Shown here: piece by piece, positions 9,544 through 20,054 of the stretch
How positions within the stretch are numbered: the first letter of the stretch is position 1
Layout of the letters: every line of letters starts with the position of its first letter
Source: CBCOTE01 sp965112965
GTDB lineage: Bacteria > Desulfobacterota > Desulfovibrionia > Desulfovibrionales > Desulfovibrionaceae
Direction: 5' to 3'
Length of the DNA stretch: 64,000 nt
Assembly: GCA_965112965.1 (NCBI GenBank)
Contig: CBCOTE010000006.1
Location: 1-64,000 of the forward strand
Program-made: the position numbers and the translations under genes
The notes under the pieces: model-generated
The model's input: only the letters and a program-made list of their open reading frames with translations
What the model was told of the DNA's origin: nothing
Database searches by the model: none

Positions 9544-10797
9544 ATGGCCGACAAAAAGGTGGGACTGCCTATGGAGCTGCATTGCTCTTTTTGTGGCAAG
9601 AGCCAGAATAAAGTGCAGCGGCTCATCGCCGGCCCTGATGTATATATCTGTGACGAATGTATTTCACTGTGTAACGAGATTGTCGCTCAGGAAAACGTCA
9701 GTGAGCATATTGAAGAAGGGCGGTCGCTCTCACCCGCTGAAATTAATAAAAAACTTGATGAATTCGTTATTGGTCAGGTGCAGGCTAAGAAGATTCTGTC
9801 CGTGGCCGTGTATAACCACTATAAACGGGTGTTCTTCTCTGACAAAATAATCGAGGACGTGGAGCTAGAAAAGAGCAATATTTTGCTCATCGGCCCCACG
9901 GGTTGTGGCAAGACTTTACTAGCTAAAACTTTGGCAAGGGTGCTTAAGGTGCCTTTTACTATTGCCGATGCCACTACTTTAACTGAAGCCGGTTATGTGG
10001 GCGAGGATGTGGAGAACATTTTGGTCCAGCTGTTACAGAATGCGGACTACGACATCGAATCCGCTTCAAAGGGTATCATCTACATTGATGAGATTGACAA
10101 GATCGCCCGTAAAGGTGACAGTCCATCAATTACTCGGGATGTCTCTGGTGAGGGGGTGCAACAGGCTCTGCTCAAGATTATTGAGGGCACTGACGCTAAT
10201 ATCCCGCCTAAGGGGGGCCGCAAGCATCCGCAGCAGGAATTTATCCGCATGAATACTTCAAACATTCTGTTTATCATGGGTGGGGCATTCATTGGCCTGG
10301 AAAAGATTGTCCAGCAACGTATGGGCGTTAGTTCTATTGGTTTTGGCGCTAAATTGGAAAAGAAATGTGATGATGATCTCTCCAGACTTTATGCTGAGGT
10401 ACATCCTGTGGATCTCATCAAGTTCGGGCTCATCCCCGAGTTTGTAGGTCGCATCCCGGTGATCACTTACGTGGAGGAACTTTGCGAAGACGATATGGTG
10501 CGCGTACTTATTGAGCCACGCAACGCCCTTACCCGTCAGTACCAAAAGTTTTTCGAGTTGGACAAGATCAAGTTGCGCTTCACACAGAATGCCATACGGG
10601 CTATAGCCAGCAAGGCCATTGAGCGTAAGACTGGAGCTCGTGGCCTGCATAATGTCATGGAAAATATTATGCTTGACATCATGTTCCAGTTACCTTCCCT
10701 GACCAGCGTCAAAGAGTGCGTCGTCAATAAGAACGTGGTGGAAAAGGGCATAGAGCCGCTACTCATCTATCATCAGGAAGTCAAGACGGCCTTCTAG
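9544..10797 (+). CDS. clpX: ClpX, AAA+ unfoldase of ClpXP
   Basis: Recognises and unfolds tagged proteins and threads them into ClpP. The N-terminal zinc-binding domain has Cys14, Cys17, Cys36 and Cys39. Walker A GPTGCGKT is at 117-124 and Walker B IIYIDEIDKIA at about 178-188. The pore RKH loop is present near 225 and the arginine-finger region (FGLIPEFVGRIPV) near 300. At 417 residues it is full length. It lies directly behind clpP. Since clpA is dead in this window, ClpX may be the only ClpP partner left, unless another unfoldase lies elsewhere. Confidence 0.97.
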   Translation: MADKKVGLPMELHCSFCGKSQNKVQRLIAGPDVYICDECISLCNEIVAQENVSEHIEEGRSLSPAEINKKLDEFVIGQVQAKKILSVAVYNHYKRVFFSDKIIEDVELEKSNILLIGPTGCGKTLLAKTLARVLKVPFTIADATTLTEAGYVGEDVENILVQLLQNADYDIESASKGIIYIDEIDKIARKGDSPSITRDVSGEGVQQALLKIIEGTDANIPPKGGRKHPQQEFIRMNTSNILFIMGGAFIGLEKIVQQRMGVSSIGFGAKLEKKCDDDLSRLYAEVHPVDLIKFGLIPEFVGRIPVITYVEELCEDDMVRVLIEPRNALTRQYQKFFELDKIKLRFTQNAIRAIASKAIERKTGARGLHNVMENIMLDIMFQLPSLTSVKECVVNKNVVEKGIEPLLIYHQEVKTAF

Positions 10798-10860
10798 CCC
10801 CTTTAGAGATCTCGGTCGACCGTGTTGGTAGATTTTAAAGTAGTTTTTTTTAAGAGTAGT

Positions 10861-10888
10861 TTGACAATTTTCACCGTGGTACTATCTT
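10861..10888 (+). promoter_or_regulatory. Likely sigma-70 promoter for lon
   Basis: A consensus TTGACA (10861-10866) and TATCTT (10883-10888) with a 16-base spacer lie about 88 bases before lon, in the 178-base gap after clpX. Separate transcription of lon fits this spacing. Confidence 0.5.
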
Positions 10889-10975
10889 TTTTTAAGCTTT
10901 AAAAAAGTTGTTTCTGTGATTAGACTTTTATCGGATATTCCGACAGTCACCTCATGCCCATGAAGGAGTTTATAA

Positions 10976-13438
10976 ATGACTGAATTATTCCAACTCGGCG
11001 ATATACATCAGGCCAATCTGGTGCTGTTGCCGCTCATGAGTTTGCGTGAGGTAGTCATGTTTCCGCGTTCTATCGTACCCTTATTTGTGGGCCGAGAGGC
11101 GTCGATTAAAGCTATTAAGAACTCTTTATCGCATTACGACAAAAAAATATTCCTGGTAGCTCAGCGTACGCCAGAAGTGGAAAAACCTGAGCCAAAGGAC
11201 CTCTTTGAAATGGGCACGGTGAGCAAGATTCTACAACTACTCCAATTGCCCGACGGCACCATAAAGGTTCTCTTTGAAGGACTTTACCGCGCTCGTTGGA
11301 TCGCTGATATTGAGGCCTTTCGTGGGGATTCTGAATACCCCACGGTCGGTACCGATCAGGTCATGGAGCAGGATGCCTCCACCACTGAAGGTCGAGCTTT
11401 CATCCGCGTTGCTCATGAGTCTTTGGAGGAATATAGCAAGATCAATAAGAAGATTGCACCCGAGACCATCATGGCTATCAATTCGCTTCACGATTCGGGC
11501 AAGTTGGCCGATGCCATCATGCCCCACTTAAGGGTCGATTATTTCAAGAAACAAGCGGTTCTGGAAACAATTGATCCGGATAAGCGACTAGAGGATACTT
11601 ATACTTGTCTCCAAAGTGAGATCGAGATTACGCAGATCGAGAAGCGTATTAAGAGCCGTGTCAAAACGCAAATGGAGCGCAATCAAAAGGATTACTATCT
11701 CAACGAGCAGATGAAAGCCATTTCTAAAGAGATGGGTCGTGAGGAAGATTTATTAGCTGAAGTGGCCGAGCTCGAGGAAAAACTTAAGGCCAAAGAAATG
11801 CCTGATGAGGCGAGAGAAAAAACTGTACGTGAGCTTAAAAAGCTTAAACAGATGCCTTCTTCGTCGGCAGAATATGCTGTGGTACGTAATTATGTAGACT
11901 GGATTCTCGATCTGCCCTGGAACGTACTTAAGAAGACGGATATTAATCTGGTTGAGGCAAAGACTATTCTAGACAACGACCATTACGGTTTAGATAAGCC
12001 CAAAGAACGTATTCTGGAGTTTTTAGCGGTGCAAAAGCTGGTGGGTACGATGAAAGGTCCTATCCTTTGCCTAGTTGGCCCTCCTGGGGTGGGCAAAACT
12101 TCTCTGGCTAAGTCCGTAGCTCGAGCCACGGGTCGGGAGTTCATGCGTTTATCCTTGGGCGGTGTGCGTGATGAGGTTGAAATTCGTGGCCACAGGCGTA
12201 CCTATGTAGGCGCTTTACCGGGTAAGATCATCCAGTCTATCAAGCGGGTAAAATTTAATAATCCTCTTTTTTGTTTGGATGAGATCGATAAAATGAGTAT
12301 GGACTTCCGCGGTGATCCCTCAGCGGCCCTTTTGGAGGTCCTCGATCCAGAACAGAACAATGCCTTCAATGATCACTACCTCGATTTGGACTACGATCTA
12401 TCTAAGATTTTTTTTATTACTACGGCTAATGCGCTGCATTCCGTTCCATTACCGTTGCAGGACCGTATGGAAATTATTAAGTTACCAGGTTATCTAGAAG
12501 TAGAAAAGCGCAAGATTTCTCGGCAGTTTTTAATTCCCAAGCAGCTTGGGCAACACGGCCTCAAAGCGGAGAGCCTGCATATCTCGGATAATGCAGTGCT
12601 AGATATTATACGTCGTTACACCCGTGAAGCTGGAGTGCGCAACCTGGAGCGGGAATTGGCCGGTATTTGTCGTAAGACCGCCCGAATTCTCGTGGAGCAT
12701 GGCGAGTTGGTTAAGGCCATTGCCGTGAGCAAGTCCAGTTTGTCGCAGTATCTGGGGGTGCACAAGTATCGTTTCGGTGAAAAGGAGGAAGAGGCACAGG
12801 CGGGTGTATCCACTGGATTGGCCTGGACCGAGATGGGCGGTGAGCTCCTTGTAGTGGAAACCGCCCTTATGCCTGGATCGGGTCGTGTTGAGATCACAGG
12901 TAAGCTCGGGGATGTAATGCAGGAGTCAGCACGGGCGGCACTTTCCTACGTACGATCACGTTCAGATCTTTTTGGCCTCAAATCTAATTTCTACCGTAAG
13001 ATCGATATTCATATTCATGTGCCCGAAGGCGCTATCCCCAAAGACGGCCCATCGGCCGGTATTACGTTAGCCACTAGTCTTGTCTCAGCTCTTTTATCTA
13101 TTCCAGTGCGCAATGACTTGGCCATGACCGGCGAAATTACCCTGCGCGGCCGAGTGCTGCCCATCGGAGGTGTGCGTGAGAAACTCCTCGCTGCCCATCG
13201 TGGCCTGTTGACTCGGGTGATTATTCCTAAAGAGAACGCTAAGGACCTTAAGGAAGTGCCAGAGGAGATTATGAAGAATCTGGAGATTCATAAGGTGGAG
13301 CATATGGATGAAGTGCTACAACTGGCGTTGCTTTCCGAGCCTGATAAGATTTTTTCTGATCGTGAAAAATGTCTACCTATTGCCCATTCTTTGCTCAAGG
13401 ATGAGGTTCGCCCACAGGAAGTTGGCCAGACGCATTAA
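10976..13438 (+). CDS. lon: Lon ATP-dependent protease
   Basis: A soluble AAA+ serine protease that degrades misfolded and regulatory proteins. The 820-residue chain has the N-terminal LON substrate domain (about 15-210), a coiled-coil stretch, Walker A GPPGVGKTS from residue 368, Walker B FCLDEIDKM near 433, and the C-terminal protease domain. The catalytic dyad is Ser693 (in PKDGPSAG) and Lys736, 43 residues apart as in Escherichia coli Lon. The start follows GAAGGAG. It carries the usual N-terminal domain and no membrane segments, so it is bacterial LonA. It lies downstream of clpX with its own probable promoter. Confidence 0.97.
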   Translation: MTELFQLGDIHQANLVLLPLMSLREVVMFPRSIVPLFVGREASIKAIKNSLSHYDKKIFLVAQRTPEVEKPEPKDLFEMGTVSKILQLLQLPDGTIKVLFEGLYRARWIADIEAFRGDSEYPTVGTDQVMEQDASTTEGRAFIRVAHESLEEYSKINKKIAPETIMAINSLHDSGKLADAIMPHLRVDYFKKQAVLETIDPDKRLEDTYTCLQSEIEITQIEKRIKSRVKTQMERNQKDYYLNEQMKAISKEMGREEDLLAEVAELEEKLKAKEMPDEAREKTVRELKKLKQMPSSSAEYAVVRNYVDWILDLPWNVLKKTDINLVEAKTILDNDHYGLDKPKERILEFLAVQKLVGTMKGPILCLVGPPGVGKTSLAKSVARATGREFMRLSLGGVRDEVEIRGHRRTYVGALPGKIIQSIKRVKFNNPLFCLDEIDKMSMDFRGDPSAALLEVLDPEQNNAFNDHYLDLDYDLSKIFFITTANALHSVPLPLQDRMEIIKLPGYLEVEKRKISRQFLIPKQLGQHGLKAESLHISDNAVLDIIRRYTREAGVRNLERELAGICRKTARILVEHGELVKAIAVSKSSLSQYLGVHKYRFGEKEEEAQAGVSTGLAWTEMGGELLVVETALMPGSGRVEITGKLGDVMQESARAALSYVRSRSDLFGLKSNFYRKIDIHIHVPEGAIPKDGPSAGITLATSLVSALLSIPVRNDLAMTGEITLRGRVLPIGGVREKLLAAHRGLLTRVIIPKENAKDLKEVPEEIMKNLEIHKVEHMDEVLQLALLSEPDKIFSDREKCLPIAHSLLKDEVRPQEVGQTH

Positions 13439-14559
13439 TTTACTATATGAGTATCGTTTGACTGGGCGCTAATTTTTTCGAGATTGACGCTAAGTGTAGA
13501 GTGCCATACAGATGGTACCGTAGTTCGGGTGGGGGCCTGCTGCTAGTCTGTACGCGGTCAGACGTGTTTCGGGGATGGTATAGATATCGTATAGTCTGGC
13601 AGTGTAGTACGTTAAGATGTAGGTAATAGATCCCGCCAGAGACTAAAGGTTTTTTTGTGGTTTTCTTTATTTTATTTTTTTTCATGTCGCTGGTTTATCG
13701 TTAAGTCTCTTTGGCTTTAGCGATGTGTTTGTATATAAGATCGAATAGGCCGAGTTCGTTTAGATCGCGCGTCTGAGCATAGAACAGTAATTCAGACAGT
13801 AAAAAAATCTTATCCAGACCTAGACGGAACGAGCACTGACGACTACCCATAGCTTGGCTTTCGTCATTATGTCCTATCGACAATAAGGTCGAATGTTTTT
13901 TTGTTGTTATAGACATGATCGATCGCTATGCGGGATATTATCGGACACCGTCTAGTTTTAGGTTAGCCGGTTAATCGGGTTGCCAAGAATGTACTGCTAA
14001 GGCAAGATGGATGTGGTTGTGGTTATCTTTTTCTAATTTTTTTAGTAGACCCAGTGGCCTGAGGGGCTATAAGTGTAGCGTTTGGATTGTCCGGGACATG
14101 AATCGTGGAGGCGGAACTATTTTGTTGCAGCACTGGGGATCCTATCTTTGTCGTTTTTTTATAAATTTTGAAAGTATAAGGAGTTTATTGTCATCGGTCG
14201 CGACGCGAATGGATATCATGAATTTATGCGGCAGCCTAAGAATACAAGGGCAGGTCCAAGTAGGTCAGCCGGACAAAGGCGAATTTTTAGTCAAAATATG
14301 AGCCATAAGATCCGAATGCCCCCCTAACAGTGGGTGTGCCAGACATACTCCAGCTCATGTAAACATACAGCACAGAATGGGGAGTATTTGGAATGCATGG
14401 AAGTGGTTTGAGCGGGTGGGTTGTAATTTTATGATATTATCTAACGATGTCGTGGATTTCTATCGCGTCGAGGCTAAATAGCTGGATTGATTTTAGTTCC
14501 TTGTGACCCGTGTCGTTTTTTTAGATGATATAGTCGATTGGGGGGCATTTAGGACCATT
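13439..14559. other. Gene-free, decayed DNA after lon
   Basis: No intact gene. A 71-codon minus-strand frame at 13701-13916 and a 96-codon plus-strand frame at 14011-14301 are open, but they lack a ribosome-binding site and any recognisable motif. The latter may be upstream sensor sequence of the kinase remnant that follows. Confidence 0.4.
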
Positions 14560-14940
14560 TGTCTGGAAAAAAAGATTAGTTTTTTGCGGTTGTTTATGGA
14601 GGCTGATATGCCCGTGATTTTATTATGAATGTGGTGTCCAGATCTGACCGGTGTTCGTTAATCTGCTGGGTAACGTGATCAAGTTTGTCGTGGTTGCGGA
14701 GATGGGTGTAGCACGCTTTTTCTTTTAACCTTTTGTCTGTCCGGAGAGACTTTGATTTTTTTTGTTCTTAGATATTAATATTAATGCTGGCGTCTCATAG
14801 GTGGTAGCCGGTATTTTTTCGAACAACTCGTCCAGTGACGACATTATGCGGCAGTCGCTCATAAGGGGCGTTGGACTGGGTTTGGCCATTATCAAGTGCG
14901 CTGTGCTTCATGGAGGGTCTAGCCCTGGACAGTGAGGATA
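14560..14940 (+). pseudogene. Remnant of a sensor histidine kinase (ATPase domain)
   Basis: Two diagnostic blocks of the HATPase_c domain survive in different frames. VFVNLLGNVIKF (14651-14686) is the N box, and GVGLGLAIIKCAVLHGG (14866-14916) is the G box that closes the ATP lid, with an F-box-like FSNNSSSDDIM just before it. Order and spacing are right for a histidine kinase, but the frame changes and stops around them show the gene is dead. The H box and sensor part are not recognisable. I cannot say which signal it sensed. Confidence 0.65.
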
Positions 14941-17102
14941 GACAGGACATTGTGACTTATCTTTTCTTATGTTTGTAGTTTTCGGAGAGGAGGTGGATGG
15001 GGTGAAAATTTACGCCGGCCATGTGGTCGTCCTATTTTTAAAGCTGTATGTATATCTGATGGAGGATGATGTGAGCTAACCAGCTATTAATTATTTGGAT
15101 TTTAAAGCGATATTCAGACACGATACAAGGACAACGAATTCGCGTTATTAGATTTTATTTGAGAAGGAGGTATTTAATTTTTTTTGTGCGACTGGATGTC
15201 CATCTTTGGAGATGGATATATGGGAGGCTACCAGCCAACTGTATATAAGCCTATCTTATGAGCTCATTAGTGATTATATCCTTAATAATGTCAATAACTT
15301 ACATTATAGCCGGCGATTGAGAACAATCAATCTTGAGATTGATTCGACGAGTATGCGGTAAGCCCATAGAGATGGAAGGACGTGGCTAGGATGTCTATTA
15401 AATTCTAAATCGACTTAGGAAGGAGACTGCCTGGACAAGAGATACCCAGGTATTTTTTATATCCCCGGTCGGGATCAGCACCGAATCGTTGTTCAACGGC
15501 ACGCAACTGGTGGTAAAGGAAATACTAAAGTAGCGATCTTTTTTGTGTTTTTTTCGAGAGGATTGCGCTGGCTATTTTTTTTGTGAACTAGTGTACGATT
15601 TTGTGCAGACGAAAATTAAAGTTATTGTCTGACTTGATCGTCGTTTCTGGTGAATAAGAATTTATCTTGGTCTTGTTTGACTTTAGGCTCGAGAATGATG
15701 TGAGATGGTACTCGTGTAATTAGAAAATTCGCTGATTAAATTTATGTAGTATATTTTAGTCAGGTAACGGTAAAAAGAAGAGGCTTGGTCTATAGCGTCC
15801 TGGTTAATGCTGGAGGTGGAACGGTCACTAGTTTTTTTTGAAATGTGGCTTTAGTGACGTTGGTGAATATTTGATCGGCTAGCCTGAATTTTGGGCGTAG
15901 TTGTTATGATGGTTTTATCTATAGGATGAGCTTGGATATGGCCGGTCAGTATTCTCCAGATATAGCCTCCTAGTTGCTTGGTACAAAAACAACTGGCACT
16001 GATGCTCTATATGAGGTGGGTGTTTTTTAAGGTCGTTAACTATATTCTTTAACTGATTATAGATAACAACGCCTGAATCGGGATTGAACTACGCTAGACG
16101 CAGTTATTTTTTTTATTTGGAAGAGGTGGCAGGCGGTTATTAGGTATGCTGGTGGCTCTTTGATAATCTTCCTGGTCCGGTTATGATTACCACGGACTTG
16201 GTTGTCATGGGAAAAGAATGCGGGAAATCTATTGTAAAAAAAAGTCCGAGTGGGATACGAGCAATTAATGTGGATCAGCGTTCGGTGAAAAAAATAGTGA
16301 ACTAAGGTGTCAAAGACGATATATACTCAGCAGCAGGAGAGCTGGCTCAGAGGCTGGTATGAGTTTAGGCGCCACAAACGATAAAATCTATATAGTAGAG
16401 GCTTGAATTTAAGAAAATAATTTACCTTAATAGCGTTCGAAAGGTAACTCTTCCTCACGGATTGTGGAATGTCGCGTAGTTTAGATGTTTCGGGTAGTCA
16501 CGGCCGAGTAGATCCGGGTGCAATAGGAGTAGCTTACGCAGAAGTTTCTAATTCGTATATCGTCCGTAAAGGAAAAATTTATAAGGACTATAATCAGAAG
16601 TGCCTATGTTGGATATGCTCTAAAGACTACTAGTTAGATTTATCTTGTTCAGCTCGGCCTGTTGCTATAGTTTTGTGGGAGAGATGGGATGGGCTGTGAC
16701 CAATATACAGGTAGAAATCGGTAGGCAGCCGGTGCGTCGTCCAGCTTATAAAAGTGCTGGGTTACTGTGAGGTACGGATATCCAGTAGGGTATTGACTAA
16801 TGAGCAATACTAGCGCATACAGGAAGCGGGATGATCCGTGATGCCGTCGATAATCGATCGGCTAGATGGATCAGATAGACTGGCCGCCTTGGTGTACCTG
16901 GAGTCAATAGCTCTGAAGGTATGATATCGATGACGGCCATGGTGGTGTTTTGCTATGTGTTCAAATATTTAATGGTGTGATATCTATGTGTTTGGATACA
17001 AGATTCCCTGGTTGAGTTGCTATTCCATTTTTTTTGGACCTGGTTTGCCTATATAGGAATTGATTTGATTTTTTTTGTACCCAATGCAGAATCTATTTCT
17101 CC
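14941..17102. other. 2.2 kb of decayed DNA without a recognisable gene
   Basis: Many stops in all frames and numerous T7-T8 runs. I looked for ABC-transporter, Fur-family and response-regulator motifs on both strands and saw none that held up. It ends directly at ispG. Confidence 0.45.
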
Positions 17103-18200
17103 ATGAGCATTCACTCCATTATTTCTACCGGCCGATTACGACGGTCTACCCGCACCATTCACGTAGGCGGTGTGGCTGTGGGCGGTACTGCGCCGGTGGT
17201 GGTCCAGGGCATGGCCAATACCGATACCCGTGACGTGGAGGCTACTTTAGCTCAGATTAAAATGCTGGCAGAGGCCGGCTGTGAGTTAGTACGTTTGGCT
17301 GTGCTTAATTTGAATGCGGCTTTGGCTCTAAATGCTATTTGCTCCGCTACCCCCGTGCCTCTCATCGCTGATATCCATTTCGACCACCGCTTGGCCGTGA
17401 CCGCCCTGGAAGCTGGGGCGCATGGTCTGCGTATTAATCCAGGCAACATCGGGGGCGAGGATAAGGTAGACCGAGTGGTAGATGCGGCCAAAGCGTCTGG
17501 CGCAGCCATCCGTGTTGGTGTTAATTCTGGTTCGGTGGCGAAGAACCTCTTGGCCCGCTTCGGAGGCCCTACACCCGAGGCTATGGTGGAGAGTGCGCTT
17601 ACTCATGTGGCCATGTTAGAGCGTCGCGGTTTTTATAAGACTAAGATTTCACTTAAATCTTCCAGCGTGCTGGACACTATTGCGGCCTATCGGATCCTAG
17701 CCACCCGCTGCGATTATCCCTTGCATATTGGCGTCACTGAGGCCGGTGCCTTGGTGCGCGGCTCGATTAAAAGTGCTGTGGGTCTTGGGATTCTGCTCTG
17801 GGAGGGCCTTGGGGATACCTTACGCGTCTCCCTAACTTATGACCCTGTGGCTGAGTCCGTGGCAGCCTGGGAGATTTTGCGTGCCCTAGGGCTTCGCGCC
17901 CGAGGCCCAGAGATTATTTCCTGCCCCACATGCGGCCGTACAGAGATCGGACTCATTGCTATTGCCGAGGCCGTAGAGATGCACCTACGTAATGTCACTG
18001 AGGTCTTCACTGTAGCAGTTATGGGTTGTATGGTTAACGGACTAGGCGAGGCTCGGGAGGCCGATATTGGCTTGGCTGGCGGCCGAGGTCTGGGCATCAT
18101 TTTTCGTAAGGGCCAGGTGGTGCGTAAGGTTAATGGCAACGACAACCTGCTCCCGATATTTTTGGAGGAGCTTGACAGGTTTCTTGCAGAAAAAAGATAG
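17103..18200 (+). CDS. ispG: IspG, 4-hydroxy-3-methylbut-2-enyl-diphosphate synthase
   Basis: Penultimate MEP-pathway enzyme, reducing MEcPP to HMBPP with a [4Fe-4S] cluster. The cluster ligands are visible: Cys274 and Cys277 in SCPTCGRTEIG, Cys309 in MGCMVNGLGEA, with Glu316 as the fourth ligand. The TIM-barrel N-terminal half has GGTAPVVVQGM and INPGNIG. At 365 residues it is the standard bacterial short form. No strong Shine-Dalgarno sequence precedes the ATG, and upstream DNA is eroded. It begins a run with proS, xseAB, ispA and dxs, and needs Fe-S clusters such as those the SufBC system in this window could supply. Confidence 0.95.
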   Translation: MSIHSIISTGRLRRSTRTIHVGGVAVGGTAPVVVQGMANTDTRDVEATLAQIKMLAEAGCELVRLAVLNLNAALALNAICSATPVPLIADIHFDHRLAVTALEAGAHGLRINPGNIGGEDKVDRVVDAAKASGAAIRVGVNSGSVAKNLLARFGGPTPEAMVESALTHVAMLERRGFYKTKISLKSSSVLDTIAAYRILATRCDYPLHIGVTEAGALVRGSIKSAVGLGILLWEGLGDTLRVSLTYDPVAESVAAWEILRALGLRARGPEIISCPTCGRTEIGLIAIAEAVEMHLRNVTEVFTVAVMGCMVNGLGEAREADIGLAGGRGLGIIFRKGQVVRKVNGNDNLLPIFLEELDRFLAEKR

Positions 18201-18208
18201 TCTTAGAA

Positions 18209-19936
18209 ATGCGTTGGACCCGTTGCTATATCCCTACCCTTAAAGAAGATCCAGCTGATGCTGAGGTCGTTAGTCATAAATTGCTTGTACGCGCTGGCAT
18301 GATCCGTCGTCTCACCGCGGGTATCTATACTTATCTTCCTTTGGGTCTGCGTGTTCTGAATAAGGTGGTCCGCGTCGTGCGCGAGGAAATGGATCGTGCC
18401 AGCGCTGTGGAGATTCTCATGCCCATGGTTCAGCCGGCTGACCTCTGGCTGGAGAGTGGCCGCTGGGAGGCTTACGGTAAAGAGCTCCTGCGCTTTCACG
18501 ACCGTAGTGACCGCGAGTATTGCCTTGGCTCTACTCATGAGGAGATTATCACTGATCTGTTGCGCGGCGAGGTAAAATCCTACCGTCAGCTACCTCTAAA
18601 TTTTTATCAGGTTCAGGGTAAGTTTCGCGACGAGATGCGGCCTCGCTTTGGCCTCCTGCGTGGCCGTGAGTTCGTCATGAAGGACGCCTATTCTTTTGAT
18701 CGCGATGAGGACGGAGCCGCTATCAGTTATCAGGCCATGTATGATGCCTACAGTCGAATTTTCCGTCGGCTCGGCATGCGCTTCCGAGCAGTAGAAGCTG
18801 ACTCTGGTCCTATTGGTGGTAGCCACTCTCACGAGTTCATGGTTTTGGCAGATACGGGCGAGGATATTATTGCTGTGTGCATGGCCTGTGAGTACGCGGC
18901 AAACTTAGAAAAAGCCGAGGTCGTCTGTACACTGGAATTCTGTGACCATACCTGTCCCTTGGCTGAACTAATAGCTACTCCGGGACAGCATACCGCAAAG
19001 GAAGTGGCTACTTTCCTCAAGGTCGGCCTTGAACGAATCATTAAGACGCTTCTCTATGACGTCGACGGTCAGTCTGTAGCCGTCCTTGTACGCGGTGACC
19101 GTGAGCTCAACGAGGTCAAACTTAAGAACCTTTTGCGCGCTACCGACTTTAGTTTAGCCTCTCAACAGCAAGTAGAGGCCTGGACCGGCGCTCCTATAGG
19201 TTTTGTCGGCCCGGTGGGACTAGCTAAGGTGTCCTATATTTTTGCGGACGAGGAACTTTGCTACGCTACGGACTGGATCGTTGGCGCTAACGTCGTTGAT
19301 GCTCATTTCCTCCACGTCAGTCTCGCCCGTGATGTATCACTGACCGGTTTTGCTGACCTGCGTATGATTGCCGCCAATGATCCATGCCCGCGCTGCGCTG
19401 GCACCATGGAATTTACCCGTGGTATCGAGGTCGGCCACATATTTCGGTTAGGTACAAAATATAGCAAGGCCATGAATGCAAAATTTTTGGACGAGCAGGG
19501 CACGGAACAGTTTATGGTTATGGGTTGTTACGGTATCGGCATTTCGCGTATTATGGCCGCCTGTATCGAGCAGAACCACGATGCCGCCGGCATCCTGTTC
19601 CCGCCGGCTATGGCTCCCTATGATGTGCTAATACTTCTACTTAATCCCTTAGATGCCGCTGTAGCAGCCAAGGCCGAAGAGCTCTATGTTACTGTTCGGG
19701 ACCAGGGTTTTGATGTGCTCTTGGATGACCGGGATGAACGGCCCGGCATTAAATTTAAGGACGCTGATCTCATTGGTAGTCCCATACAGTTAGTAATAGG
19801 CAGCAAGGGTCTGGCTGCCGGCATAGTTGAGGTCAAGGATCGCCGCAGCGGCCAACGTTTCGAGCTATCCTTGGTTGATTTTCCTACCGCCTTTGTCGCT
19901 TGGCGCACTGATATTCTTTCTGCTTGGCCGGAGTAA
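18209..19936 (+). CDS. proS: Prolyl-tRNA synthetase
   Basis: Charges tRNA-Pro. This is a class II synthetase of the bacterial type with an inserted editing domain between motifs 2 and 3 (roughly residues 225-385). Motif 2 is visible around RDEMRPRFGLLRGREF, and motif 3 around GCYGIGISRIMAA near 435-447. A C-terminal anticodon-binding domain follows. At 575 residues it fits the bacterial form. It starts eight bases after ispG, so the two are co-transcribed. Its code is denser in GC than the surrounding gene-free DNA, like other intact genes here. Confidence 0.96.
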   Translation: MRWTRCYIPTLKEDPADAEVVSHKLLVRAGMIRRLTAGIYTYLPLGLRVLNKVVRVVREEMDRASAVEILMPMVQPADLWLESGRWEAYGKELLRFHDRSDREYCLGSTHEEIITDLLRGEVKSYRQLPLNFYQVQGKFRDEMRPRFGLLRGREFVMKDAYSFDRDEDGAAISYQAMYDAYSRIFRRLGMRFRAVEADSGPIGGSHSHEFMVLADTGEDIIAVCMACEYAANLEKAEVVCTLEFCDHTCPLAELIATPGQHTAKEVATFLKVGLERIIKTLLYDVDGQSVAVLVRGDRELNEVKLKNLLRATDFSLASQQQVEAWTGAPIGFVGPVGLAKVSYIFADEELCYATDWIVGANVVDAHFLHVSLARDVSLTGFADLRMIAANDPCPRCAGTMEFTRGIEVGHIFRLGTKYSKAMNAKFLDEQGTEQFMVMGCYGIGISRIMAACIEQNHDAAGILFPPAMAPYDVLILLLNPLDAAVAAKAEELYVTVRDQGFDVLLDDRDERPGIKFKDADLIGSPIQLVIGSKGLAAGIVEVKDRRSGQRFELSLVDFPTAFVAWRTDILSAWPE

Positions 19937-20054
19937 CGTAGACAGATAGCGGACAAAAATTTTTTGTAAAAGGCAATGTTTTTTTTAAAATAAGTACATC
20001 TCTTTCATCTTTTTTATTTTTTATCTATTTTTTCCCGAGATAGCTAAGCATAGT

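Noticed and set aside
13701..13916. 71-codon minus-strand frame after lon
   Set aside because: No ribosome-binding site and no recognisable family; open length is plausible by chance in this DNA.
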